A DNA stretch of 64,000 nucleotides from Actinomycetes bacterium (GTDB lineage Bacteria > Actinomycetota > Actinomycetes > Propionibacteriales > Propionibacteriaceae): assembly GCA_023443125.1 (NCBI GenBank), contig JAEZVO010000056.1, positions 13,024 to 77,023 on the forward strand, written 5' to 3'. The notes beneath the pieces were generated by a model. That model was not told the origin of the DNA. It did no database searches and saw only the letters and a program-made list of their open reading frames with translations. Both the position numbers and the translations under genes were made by a program. Shown here piece by piece: positions 1 to 8,168 of this stretch. The stretch's first letter is position 1. Every line of letters starts with the position of its first letter.

Positions 1-38
1 CCGTGATGCTGGACGCGTTCGCGATGGAAAGGGGATAG
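1..38 (+). CDS. C-terminal end of an upstream gene (partial)
   Basis: An open frame enters from the left edge and reads 11 codons (VMLDAFAMERG) to a TAG at 36-38, three bases before the next start. The GAAAGGGG stretch at its end can serve as ribosome binding site for the lipoprotein gene at 42. Nothing can be said of function. Confidence 0.3.
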   Translation, partial: VMLDAFAMERG

Positions 39-41
39 CCC

Positions 42-871
42 ATGACACTGCACCGACGATGCGCCCGCGGCCTCCTCGTGCCTCTCGCCGCAGCGCTCAC
101 GCTGGGTGCCTGCTCGTCGGGTGAAGAGCCAGACCCGACGCCAAGCCCCACTCCAAACGCCTCGAGTGCATCCGAGGCCCAGCAGCCAACGGGAGCTCCG
201 AGTGAGTCGTCGTCGGAAGCAGCGTCGACTGAACCGAAACCGACGGAGGAATCTGCGACGCCAGCCGGGTCTGGGGAGAAGGTCTCGCAGGAGCAGATCC
301 AAGCGGCCATCGATGCGTTCGTGAAGAAGCATGAGGGTGCCCAGGAGATCCCGGGAAGCGACATTACGCCGAGTGAGCTCGCTGAGGGTTCGGAAGATGT
401 GAAGGTCGAGCCCAAGGAATGCAGGGACGTCTACCTCGGTTTGCAGGACTCGGATTTGCCGGAGGGGGGGGTAGGACGCACGTCGCCATGCATCGAAACA
501 CCGGCTTGGGGAATGTGGTCTGGTTGAGCATCCAGGAGTACGAGACCGCAGAGGATGCACGGCAGATGGTGACCGACGGGGACGAACCTGGCCCGCCCCA
601 GTGCAAAACGATGAAGATCGAAACCAACGGCCTCGCCATGACACTCGAGTACACACAGCTCGATCCGCCAACATTCGACAACGTCGACATGGCAAGCGCC
701 ATGCACATGGTGCAAACCATCCCAGGGGGAGCGTCCACCACCACGAACTCCGTGCTCGCTTTGAAGGGCAACGTGGTGGTCTCTTCCTCGCTGCACTCGG
801 TGGAAGACTCATTCACGCCAGAGGATGCCGACGCTATCGTCCGGGACGCCTTGGAAGCCATGGAGCAGTAA
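42..871 (+). pseudogene. Secreted lipoprotein, frameshifted at a G8 run
   Basis: The N-terminal half (frame from 42) has a lipoprotein signal peptide with lipobox LGAC and lipidated Cys24, followed by a long Ser/Pro/Thr/Glu-rich linker as in surface-anchored actinobacterial lipoproteins. The frame fails just after a run of eight G (464-471). A second frame, open from 419 to a TAA at 869-871, continues with a plausible folded domain (WLSIQEYETAEDARQMV, then SLHSVEDSFTPEDADAIV). One extra G in the run joins both into one protein of about 276 residues. This is either a sequencing error, a real mutation or a phase-variable switch. No family is recognised for the C-terminal domain. Confidence 0.7.
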
Positions 872-877
872 CGCACA

Positions 878-912
878 GCGCAGGGCGCTCCTTGTCTCGG
901 AGTGCCCTGCGC
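878..912. terminator. Convergent hairpin terminator
   Basis: GCGCAGGGCGCTCC (878-891) pairs with GGAGTGCCCTGCGC (899-912) across a 7-nt loop, with one mismatch. It sits between the lipoprotein gene (+) and the SH3 protein gene (-), so it can stop transcripts from both sides. There is no clear U tract. Confidence 0.7.
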
Positions 913-927
913 TGCACGACTGGGATG

Positions 928-2346
928 TCAGTTTGAGCTGATGTGCACGTGGTCGTAGTGGTTCGCGGTGTCGCTACCGCGGTTTGCCATCGGGCGCCAC
1001 CCTTCCTTGCTGCGCGCAACGCTCCAGATCTTCTGGTCCCAGATGATGTACTTGATGTTCAGCTCGCGCGCGTACTTCTGGTAGTAGCGGGCGACTTGCC
1101 AACCCAGCTGGTTGTTCTTCTTGTAGTTGGGGATCATGAGGTCGACGGCGCGCCCAGCCGGGTGGTCCGGGGTCACGTCGCGACGCCACCCGTAGTGGGT
1201 CTTGATCTGCGGGAAGCGCGCCCAGGCGTCGGCGGAGATGCGCTGGATGTAGGGGTTCGTCCGGTGCATGCCCGACGAATATCCCTTGTTGAGGGCCTTG
1301 CCTCGGGGTCCGCCGGTGATGGGTGTGGCCGGAAGCTTGCCGGAGCCGCTCCAAGAATCGGGTGCGGGCTTGGAGGGCGCGGTCGAGGTGGTGTAGCGCG
1401 ACGTCACCCAGCGCAGTGCGCCCTTGTGCACGATCTCGGCGCGCCCGTTCGCGACCTTGCCGGTAATGGCGATCTCGGACCCCTTGGGGATCTCGCCGTT
1501 GTACCGCGATCCGGTGCTGGCGTACCAAATGTTGAGGTCCGCGGTAGCCCAGCGCTTCGTCGTCGACGGCAGCTTGGTGTTGTCGCTCGGCTTGGTGGAG
1601 GACCCCGCGACGCTCCGCAGCCAGTTCGTCGCCGCCCAGCGCTTGCTGCCCTGGTAGATCACCTCGGTGAAGCCGCCGTTCGTGCGGCCCGTGGTGGGTA
1701 GCAGGCTGCCCTTCTTGGCCGTCGCGACTCGGCGGTACTTGGTGCCAGGCCCGGTGCGTACATTGAGGTTCTCGGTGGTCTGCACGGTAGCTGTGCCGCT
1801 GGAGGATACCGACGGTGCAGGTGCAGACCCCGTCGTCGGGGACGTCAAGTACCTGGTGGCCACCCATCGAGGGGTACCCTTCCAGCTGATCTGCGTGTAG
1901 TCGCCGGAACGCTTGCCGGTGAGGCTCACGACGGTGCCCTTCGTTGCGAGCGACACGCGGCGATGCTTGATGGACGGGCCAGTCCGGACGATGAGGTTCA
2001 CCGTCGTGCGGGACTTTCCGGATGCCGACGACGAGGTCACGGGGGCAGCCGACTGCGTCGTCGTTGTGAGGTACTTCGAGTAGACGTACGCGACGCGCCC
2101 GTTCCAGGTAACCTTCGTCCAGCCGTTCACGGTGCCGGAGGCCTTGACCTTCGCTCCGGGATTCAGGATCGTAAGGGACTTGCTGCTCGTCGTGGGTTGC
2201 GTACGGACATGCACTCGCGTCGTCGCCTGCACGGTGCCGGAATGCGCGTCTGCGCCTGGCCCGGTGGCCAGGGAGCCGAACAGTTGAACTCCGAGCGCCA
2301 AGGAGGCAGCAGCCGCAGTCATGCGCAGTCCTTGGATAGCCCTCAC
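928..2346 (-). CDS. Secreted SH3-repeat protein with C-terminal ARB_07466/VldE-like domain
   Basis: The 472-residue product starts at a GTG preceded by GAGGAG. An N-terminal hydrophobic stretch (about residues 9-34, AAAASLALGVQLFGSLATG) looks like a signal peptide. Four bacterial SH3 repeats follow (about 38-93, 113-170, 187-243 and 263-320), each with the NVRTGP-type start and a W-containing end (RWVATRYL, RWAATNWL). The last ~125 residues hold DHPAGRAVDLMIP and a terminal YDHVHIS, the signature of the ARB_07466/VldE-type domain found beside cell-wall hydrolase modules. A role in binding or processing peptidoglycan outside the cell is inferred. Whether the end domain is an active peptidase cannot be decided here. 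The gene stands alone, facing the lipoprotein gene. Confidence 0.8.
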   Translation of the reverse strand: MRAIQGLRMTAAAASLALGVQLFGSLATGPGADAHSGTVQATTRVHVRTQPTTSSKSLTILNPGAKVKASGTVNGWTKVTWNGRVAYVYSKYLTTTTQSAAPVTSSSASGKSRTTVNLIVRTGPSIKHRRVSLATKGTVVSLTGKRSGDYTQISWKGTPRWVATRYLTSPTTGSAPAPSVSSSGTATVQTTENLNVRTGPGTKYRRVATAKKGSLLPTTGRTNGGFTEVIYQGSKRWAATNWLRSVAGSSTKPSDNTKLPSTTKRWATADLNIWYASTGSRYNGEIPKGSEIAITGKVANGRAEIVHKGALRWVTSRYTTSTAPSKPAPDSWSGSGKLPATPITGGPRGKALNKGYSSGMHRTNPYIQRISADAWARFPQIKTHYGWRRDVTPDHPAGRAVDLMIPNYKKNNQLGWQVARYYQKYARELNIKYIIWDQKIWSVARSKEGWRPMANRGSDTANHYDHVHISSN

Positions 2347-2758
2347 GGTGTCTCCTCACGTTGTGGATACGAGTGTCCGGATGCACCGCTTCCCCGGAAT
2401 CCTGAGACTCCCGGCACATCCGGTCTCGAGGACAGTAGGACGCCCAATTGGGCGCGGACAAGGCTGCTTGAGGGTTGGTTGAGGTTCGAATGCAAGGAGA
2501 CGCGCCGACAATTCGCCAAAAATCACAAGCGTGTAATTTTTGAGGCTACCCGCGTCTGGCTAGGGGTTACGCCGAATACGACGGAAAACACGGTCGGGCC
2601 CCAAGGCTGAATAAAACCTGAGTTCAACTCTCAGTAAATCAGTTGAAGTACAGCTTGAGGTTCAGGGTTTGCCTGGTTGAGGTTGAGGTGCGGGCGCATC
2701 GCGCCAGGGCGTGCATCGGGGGCTTGAATATGCGATGCGGGGAGATGCGTCGTCGTGA
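2347..2758. other. Non-coding stretch upstream of the SH3 protein gene and downstream of tRNA-Lys
   Basis: No convincing gene is seen in these ~410 bases. It holds the GTG-proximal ribosome binding site of the SH3 gene (around 2351-2356), an unusually AT-rich patch around 2515-2545 for this genome, and a small imperfect hairpin CTGAG...CTCAG near 2619-2635. It probably carries the SH3 gene promoter, but no good -35/-10 pair can be named. Confidence 0.5.
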
Positions 2759-2834
2759 TGGTGCCCCCAGCGGGGATCGAACCCGCGACCCATGGATTAA
2801 AAGTCCACTGCTCTGCCAACTGAGCTATAGGGGC
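2759..2834 (-). tRNA. tRNA-Lys (anticodon UUU)
   Basis: The reverse strand reads a complete cloverleaf. Its acceptor arm GCCCCTA pairs with TGGGGGC, it has a TAGCTCAGTTGGCAGAGC D arm and a GGTTCGATCC T arm, and the anticodon loop is CTTTTAA, giving UUU. The CCA end is encoded (2759-2761). Confidence 0.97.
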
Positions 2835-2901
2835 TATGACAGTCTAGAGCATCGACGCCAAACTGCCACTTCGGGGTTGGCTCCTCTGGCACAGTGAAGG
2901 C

Positions 2902-3516
2902 ATGGAATGGCTGTGGCTCATCGGCGCGGTGGCGCTTGGCCTGGCCTTGTTGTGCGTGGCTGTGGTGACTGATCGCCGCGTGCTTCGACGCGCTCAGCGC
3001 GAGGCCGTCGTCGTGCCACCCAGGGGCAACGACACTGTCGACGCCTACGTGCCCACCTACGTCACCCAAGCGGAGATCGACGCACTCCCTGACATCGAGG
3101 GGCGGCGTGAGGCTCCCGTCGGACAACGGTTCGACGCCAACGTCGCCCATCGCGTGCTCCTGCCGGTCCGTGGGCGCGCCCGCCTCGAGTCGCCACGCGT
3201 GCTGATCGTCGACGGGACGATCGCCAGCATCCGGCAGCTGCTTCCTGCCCTCGACGCCAGCAACGCGCTGGTGATCGTCACGGACGGCGTGCACGACGAG
3301 GTGGCGCGCACGGTGCAAGCCAACCGCAAGCACTCCGCGATGCCGCTACTGCTGCTCACTGCAGGAGCGAAGGAACGCGCGCGAATCGCAGACCACGTGT
3401 ACGCCCAGCTGCTCACCGCCGACGACCTTCGGGCAGGCTACGTGCCCGACGAAGCGTACGGCAGCGCGGCGTCAGTGGAGGCCGACGCTCACCATGCCTG
3501 GATCGACGTCAGCTAG
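2902..3516 (+). CDS. Membrane-anchored protein with GroEL apical-domain-like region
   Basis: The 204-residue product has one N-terminal membrane helix (about residues 3-23) followed by a charged stretch and a soluble domain. Residues 96-119 (ESPRVLIVDGTIASIRQLLP, then ALDAS) match, in order and spacing, the stretch of the GroEL apical domain recalled as [20 protein letters not shown]. The following strand-helix (LVIVTDGVHDEVARTVQANR) parallels LLIIAEDVEGEALATLVVN, and an upstream YVPTYVT resembles the YLSPYF motif. The equatorial ATPase part of a chaperonin is absent. By inference it is a tethered substrate-binding fragment with no folding cycle. GAAGG precedes the ATG. It stands alone between tRNA-Lys and the patatin gene. 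The resemblance is from memory, not computed. Confidence 0.6.
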   Translation: MEWLWLIGAVALGLALLCVAVVTDRRVLRRAQREAVVVPPRGNDTVDAYVPTYVTQAEIDALPDIEGRREAPVGQRFDANVAHRVLLPVRGRARLESPRVLIVDGTIASIRQLLPALDASNALVIVTDGVHDEVARTVQANRKHSAMPLLLLTAGAKERARIADHVYAQLLTADDLRAGYVPDEAYGSAASVEADAHHAWIDVS

Positions 3517-3520
3517 GCGT

Positions 3521-4996
3521 TTACCACCAGGGGCGCGACTCGATTGCCACGGGGTGTTCCTCGAACGTGCGCGCCCACGAACCGGCGTCTGGTGGCAGCG
3601 CGTCGGCGCGCGCTTCCTCCACCAGCGCCCGCAGCGCCCGTTTCGCGCTGACGATGTCGTCGCGCCGCTGTTGCAGCTCCGGCTCCTCCAGCCATGCCTG
3701 CTCCAGACGTAGGCACTGCACGCGCTGTTCGATGATCCGACGATGTCTGCGGCGATGCGATGCATCAAGGCCGAGGTGCACTTCGGCTGCCCGAAACCAG
3801 CCGTGGGCGGCGTTGATGCGCGTCAGGCCAGGGTGCACGGTCATCGCGTCATGCACCGGCACGTCGGGATAGATGTTGATGGCATTCGCGGAGATCGCGT
3901 ACTCGAGCTCGTCGCGCCCGGCTTCGTCGATGAGAATGTCCGTGGCGCGCATCACCACGTCGAAGATTGACGCGTCGGCCATATTCGGCCGCGGAGTGAC
4001 GCCGCCGGTGTGGCTCGACAGCACGTAGTTGCGCGACGCTCCCATGAGCCCAATAGCGAGCTCGGCGGGCAGATTTTCTCGGGTTCCGCCGTCGACGTAT
4101 GTCTCATTTTCGATGGGTACGGCGCGGAACACGCCGGGGATAGAGCACGAAGCGAGCAGGCCGTGGACGAGATCGTGATCGGTGTCGTCCCAAGGCTCGT
4201 TGTTGCGGTCGACGAGCTTGCCTTCCTCGGTCATGTAGCGCAGCTCGCCCGACTCGAGCGCGACGAGCGCAATCCTGAGGCGCATTCCCGACGACGCCAC
4301 TCGCGCAGGCTGGAAGAAGGCAGGCTCCAGGAGGTCTTGCAGCACCGGACCGGGGCGGTACATCGACTGGGTCTGCTCCAAGCCCGACCAAATGGCCGAC
4401 ATGTCTGTGCCGATGCGCGGAATCTGCCCGATGTGGCTGGCGATGGCGGAGAGATGTTCCAGCGACCATTGCGGCTGGATCTCACCGTCGGGCGTGAGGG
4501 CCATCTCGACGGGGTCCAGCGGCGAATCTGGAGAGCTGGGTGTGGCGGGTGAATCTTGGTCGCGGCGGGAGAAGAAGTTGGGCAGCGCGAGGCGCGGCGG
4601 CGCCTTCTTCGGCTTGGGTGGCGCGGGCGGAGGCTGCACAATCTCCATCCACGCCGGGCCCTCGTCGCGGAGCTTACGGAACCAATTGCGCGGCGTGAAC
4701 ATCTCCTCGGAGCTGCGCATGCTGAACCACAGCTCGCCCAGGCGGTCGATCCACTCGGACTGTTCGTGGCGGCTCGCGTACTGAGCGAGCCCTGACGCCA
4801 CGATCGCGCCCGCAGATGCGCCGACGAACACCGTCGGGGTGAACTGTTCGTCGTGGCGGTAGAGGTACTGCAGGGCGCCGATCTGAAAACTCGCGCGTGA
4901 CCCGCCGCCCGAAATCGTGCACGACACCACCGCCGGCTCCGGATGTTTACCGAACAGCGGCAAACCAAACCATCCGCTTCGCATACCATCCAGCAT
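3521..4996 (-). CDS. Patatin-like phospholipase
   Basis: The 491-residue product belongs to the patatin-like lipases, which use a Ser-Asp dyad to release fatty acids from lipids. Near the N-terminus is the glycine-rich oxyanion motif SGGGSRASFQIGALQYL, then the nucleophile elbow GASAG, and much later the Asp in YVDGGTRENLP. An insertion of about 80 residues rich in Pro, Ser and Lys (PPPAPPKPKKAPPRL region) separates the elbow from the rest. The ATG at 4996 is chosen because AAAGG lies 7 bases upstream. A longer in-frame extension runs into the divergent CDF gene and is unlikely. Only 16 bases separate it from that gene's start. Substrate unknown. Confidence 0.85.
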   Translation of the reverse strand: MLDGMRSGWFGLPLFGKHPEPAVVSCTISGGGSRASFQIGALQYLYRHDEQFTPTVFVGASAGAIVASGLAQYASRHEQSEWIDRLGELWFSMRSSEEMFTPRNWFRKLRDEGPAWMEIVQPPPAPPKPKKAPPRLALPNFFSRRDQDSPATPSSPDSPLDPVEMALTPDGEIQPQWSLEHLSAIASHIGQIPRIGTDMSAIWSGLEQTQSMYRPGPVLQDLLEPAFFQPARVASSGMRLRIALVALESGELRYMTEEGKLVDRNNEPWDDTDHDLVHGLLASCSIPGVFRAVPIENETYVDGGTRENLPAELAIGLMGASRNYVLSSHTGGVTPRPNMADASIFDVVMRATDILIDEAGRDELEYAISANAINIYPDVPVHDAMTVHPGLTRINAAHGWFRAAEVHLGLDASHRRRHRRIIEQRVQCLRLEQAWLEEPELQQRRDDIVSAKRALRALVEEARADALPPDAGSWARTFEEHPVAIESRPWW

Positions 4997-5012
4997 ACGT
5001 TGACCTTTGAAC

Positions 5013-5957
5013 ATGAACGGGGAACACTCATGGGTTGTGCAACGTGCCGATCTTTCCAAGTATGCGTGGCTGTCCATCGCTGCCGCGCTTGCCACGCTCC
5101 TGCTGAAAACCGGGGCGTGGTGGATCACCGGCTCGGTGGGCTTGCTGTCGGACGCAGCCGAATCGACGGTGAACCTCGTCGCTGCCATCGTGGCGCTCAT
5201 CGCGCTGAAGCTCGCCGCAAAACCCGCCGATGATGCCTTCCACTATGGGCGAAGCAAGGCCGAATATTTCTCCGCCGCCGTCGAAGGCGTGATGATCTTC
5301 ATCGCGGCCATGGTCATCATCGGCTTCTCCGTCGAAAGGCTCATCAACCCGCAGCCACTCGAAGAAGTGGGTATCGGGCTGCTCATTTCGGTGCTCGCAT
5401 CGCTCATCAACGGCGCCGTAGCCCTGGTGCTCATTCGCGCTGGCAAGGCCCACCGCTCCATCACGCTGCGCGCCGACGGCCAGCACCTCATGACCGACGT
5501 GGTCACCTCCGCTGGGGTGCTCGTCGGGGTAGGGCTCGTGTGGCTGACCGGCTGGATCTGGCTCGACCCGGTTGTGGCGCTGCTCGTCGGGCTGAATATC
5601 CTCTGGACGGGATGGAAACTGCTCGCTGAATCCTCGCGCGGCCTGCTCGATGAGGCGCTGCCGGAGGAGGACCGCCGTCAGATCGCGACGATCATGGAAG
5701 GCTCGGTGGGTGAGGAAGTGGAATTCCACGCGGTGCGCACCCGCGTGTCCGGGGCGAGATCGTTCCTCGAGTTCCACATGCTCGTGCCCGGCAAGTGGAG
5801 CGTGCAGTACGGCCACGACCTCATGGAAGACCTGATAGACGAGCTCGTCACCGAGTTCCCTGGCCTGCAGGTGCTCGGCCACCTCGAGCCCATTGAAGAC
5901 CCACGCAGCTACGACGACATCGAACTCGACGTCGAGCGCACGCCGCGCAATACGTGA
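5013..5957 (+). CDS. Cation diffusion facilitator (CDF) metal exporter
   Basis: The product is about 314 residues with the six-helix CDF transporter plan and a C-terminal cytoplasmic domain. The first metal-site helix contains GSVGLLSDAAESTVN and the paired one ADGQHLMTDVVTSAG, giving the Asp/His/Asp set typical of Zn/Mn/Fe exporters of this family. FHYGRSKAEYFSA marks the loop to helix 3. It would export divalent metal in exchange for protons. The start is uncertain: a TTG at 5007, ATG at 5013 and GTG at 5037 are in frame, and none has a good ribosome binding site. It is divergent from the patatin gene, so promoters must overlap the coding ends. Confidence 0.88.
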   Translation: MNGEHSWVVQRADLSKYAWLSIAAALATLLLKTGAWWITGSVGLLSDAAESTVNLVAAIVALIALKLAAKPADDAFHYGRSKAEYFSAAVEGVMIFIAAMVIIGFSVERLINPQPLEEVGIGLLISVLASLINGAVALVLIRAGKAHRSITLRADGQHLMTDVVTSAGVLVGVGLVWLTGWIWLDPVVALLVGLNILWTGWKLLAESSRGLLDEALPEEDRRQIATIMEGSVGEEVEFHAVRTRVSGARSFLEFHMLVPGKWSVQYGHDLMEDLIDELVTEFPGLQVLGHLEPIEDPRSYDDIELDVERTPRNT

Positions 5958-5970
5958 CGCGTCGCGCTCG

Positions 5971-7155
5971 CTACGAGAGCTTGTGGGCCGGTGCGCTGGG
6001 CTGGGTGATGATGAACTCCGGGTTGGTATCCGGGAACTCGGCGCGGTAGCGCTCGCCCCAACGCGCAGCGAACTGCTCGGCCTCGTCCTTGCGGGCCAGC
6101 GCCCACGTCGAGCCGCCAAATCCGGCGCCGAACGCCGACGCGGCAGGGGCACCGAGCTCGCGAGCGAGCTCCACCAAACGGTTCGTTTCAGGAATCTGGT
6201 TGCCCAGACGTTCATCCGCGTTGCGGTGCGACCTCAATGCAGCTTCTCCGAACGCCTCAACATCGCCTGCTTCGAGTGCCTTGAAGGCCTGCGGGATACA
6301 CCGCGTCACTTCTTCGACGAATGCCTCCAGGCGGCGGGTGAGGGCCTCATCATCAGCGACGATCTCGCGCAGGCCAGCAACCCCGTCTTCGACACCCAGG
6401 ATGTCGTTGAGGATGACGTCGTCTCGGCCGGTGGCGTCGTTCCAGCGCTCGAGCAGCTCCTTCGTGCTACTCGAGAGATAGTTGTAGCGCTCTTTCACCG
6501 CGCCGGACTTCTCCGCGCGCACTCCTGATACGCCGACGACGAAGCACCAGCCATCGGGGAGGGCGCATGATCCGTAGCGGCGGCTGGGGATGTAGGAAAA
6601 CTCAGTGATCTCGCCTTCGCGGCAGGCGATCATGGCCGTCTGGTCTTGCGCTCCAGCCAAGGTTCCCACGCCGGCGCTGCCGGGGAGGCCGGGGTAGTCA
6701 TAGCCGTTCTCAACGCAGGAGCAGTAGCTGGCCAGCTCGAGCTCGTCGTGGATGTAGTCAGTCCATCTAGGCGACTCGAGGAGACCAGCATGATCAACGA
6801 GGGCGAGCACGGCGGCGCACACCAGCGCTGACGACGAACTCATGCCGCTGGCCGCAGGGAGCGTCGAAGAAATCTCGAAGCGCACGGGCTCGAGAGGCCC
6901 AAAGTTCAGCGTGAGGCGGTCCAGCACCACCTGCAGGTAGTGGCCCCAGTGCCCAGGGCCCGCCTGTAGCGGCTGCCCGGGGATCAGCTCGATGGTCTCG
7001 TCGGGGAATGCATCTGAGGTGGCGCGGAACACGTCGTCAGATGCGACGGCGACCGTCACTCCGCGGTCGACTGCGGCGAGGAGCGAGTGCCCGCCGGCAT
7101 AGTCGGTGTGTTTGCCGAATACCTCGATGCGTCCGGGCACGAACCAGCTAGTCAC
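5971..7155 (-). CDS. Galactokinase-like GHMP kinase
   Basis: The 394-residue product carries the GHMP sugar-kinase motifs: an N-terminal substrate motif GRIEVFGKHTDYAGG, the ATP loop LPAASGMSSSSALV, and the C-terminal SAFGAGFGGSTWAL. Classical galactokinases read GRVNLIGEHTDYN, with Glu where this protein has Lys, so its substrate may not be galactose. The ATG overlaps the stop of the upstream DhaL gene by four bases, which implies translational coupling and a shared pathway. No galT, galE or sugar transporter lies nearby to confirm a Leloir role. Length is normal for the family. Confidence 0.8.
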   Translation of the reverse strand: MTSWFVPGRIEVFGKHTDYAGGHSLLAAVDRGVTVAVASDDVFRATSDAFPDETIELIPGQPLQAGPGHWGHYLQVVLDRLTLNFGPLEPVRFEISSTLPAASGMSSSSALVCAAVLALVDHAGLLESPRWTDYIHDELELASYCSCVENGYDYPGLPGSAGVGTLAGAQDQTAMIACREGEITEFSYIPSRRYGSCALPDGWCFVVGVSGVRAEKSGAVKERYNYLSSSTKELLERWNDATGRDDVILNDILGVEDGVAGLREIVADDEALTRRLEAFVEEVTRCIPQAFKALEAGDVEAFGEAALRSHRNADERLGNQIPETNRLVELARELGAPAASAFGAGFGGSTWALARKDEAEQFAARWGERYRAEFPDTNPEFIITQPSAPAHKLS

Positions 7156-7826
7156 GAGTGATCTCCAGAGGTGTGAGGGGCGTCATTGTTCGCACTGAGG
7201 AACGCCGCTTGGCGGGCGGTGATCTCGAACAGCAGGGCCATGGACGCGGCGCCTGGGTCGACGTGGCCGACGCTGCGTTCACCCAACAGCGCTGCGCGTC
7301 CGCGTTGGGCGAGCATGTCGCGGGTGGCTTCGGAGGCCTGCTTGGCCGCGTCCGCGGCGCGGGAGAGCGCGTCGGAGGTGGACGCGTCGGACGGAGCTGC
7401 GTTGAGGCTGCGTACCGCGGCATCGAGGGAATCAGCCATCGTTTTGTCGCCGATCTCGGCGCGCCCTCTGGCCTGCACTGCATCGCGAGCGGATCCGAAC
7501 GCGTGCGCCAGCGTCACTGCGCTCAGCTCGGAGGGCCAGGAGGCCGACAGGGTGAGGAAGAACGTGCCGTAGAGCGCACCCGATGCGCCACCGATGGTGC
7601 CCAGGAGCTGCATGCCGATCTGACGAAGCGCCAGCTTCGGCGTGTTGTTCATCACAAAGTCGACGTTGACCGCGGCGTCAAAGCCACGCGACATGTTGGT
7701 GCCATGGTCGCCGTCGCCAATCGCAGTGTCGAGGTCGTCAAGCATCTGCATGTTCGCGTGAAACGTGGTCCTCGCATCACCGAGCCATGCCTGCATTGCA
7801 CCGAGTCCGAATCCCATGTCTGCCAT
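7152..7826 (-). CDS. DhaL-type (DAK2) kinase domain protein
   Basis: The 224-residue product is a complete DhaL/DAK2 ATP-binding subunit, with DAIGDGDHGTNM (Mg-ADP ligands), GGASGALYGTFF, GDKTMADSL and a closing GHVDPGAAS. In dihydroxyacetone kinases this subunit works with DhaK, which binds the substrate covalently, but no dhaK is present here. Instead the gene is coupled by ATGA to the galactokinase-like gene. The pairing suggests phosphorylation of a small sugar or polyol, but the substrate is unknown. The ATG at 7817 is a possible alternative start. Confidence 0.82.
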   Translation of the reverse strand: MADMGFGLGAMQAWLGDARTTFHANMQMLDDLDTAIGDGDHGTNMSRGFDAAVNVDFVMNNTPKLALRQIGMQLLGTIGGASGALYGTFFLTLSASWPSELSAVTLAHAFGSARDAVQARGRAEIGDKTMADSLDAAVRSLNAAPSDASTSDALSRAADAAKQASEATRDMLAQRGRAALLGERSVGHVDPGAASMALLFEITARQAAFLSANNDAPHTSGDHS

Positions 7827-7847
7827 TCTTGCGCTTCGGGCGTTGCC

Positions 7848-8096
7848 CTACCTAATTCCGCGCAGGAAGTCTTCGTCGTCGTCGGGCGCACGGTTGGGGA
7901 GCGGCTTGCGCGGCGCGTTCGTGGGGCGCCCCAACGCCAGCCAGCTGACGGGGCCAACCACCGGAACGCAAATCACGGCGAAGGCCCACAACCATTTCGG
8001 CAGCCGCCGCACGCGGGCGCTTCGAGCCTGCGCAACTTCGATGACGCAGTAGAGCGTCAACATGATGATCGCGACGATGAGCAGCACCCTAGGCAT
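7848..8096 (-). CDS. Small membrane protein with PLDc_N domain
   Basis: The 82-residue product has two membrane helices. The second region reads KWLWAFAVICVPVVGPVSWL, then ALGR, the hallmark of the short domain found at the N-terminus of cardiolipin synthases and as stand-alone small proteins (PLDc_N). It ends in an acidic tail (DDDEDFLRG). It lacks any phospholipase D catalytic part, so enzymatic activity is not expected. It lies 21 bases upstream of the DhaL gene and may be read with it. Confidence 0.75.
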   Translation of the reverse strand: MPRVLLIVAIIMLTLYCVIEVAQARSARVRRLPKWLWAFAVICVPVVGPVSWLALGRPTNAPRKPLPNRAPDDDEDFLRGIR

Positions 8097-8168
8097 AGGA
8101 ACCAGTCTAGCTTGCGCTCAGAAGACGTCACGTATGGGATTCGGAGGGCTACAGGTAGCGGCGATAGC

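Noticed and set aside
4997..5200. Longer N-terminus for the patatin-like protein
   Set aside because: It would lie inside the divergent CDF gene and lacks a ribosome binding site; AAAGG before 4996 marks the true start.
7158..8168. N-terminal extension of menE giving a 659-residue fusion
   Set aside because: The extension is antisense to the DhaL and PLDc_N genes and does not resemble any ligase; the family motifs start after the ATG at 8169.
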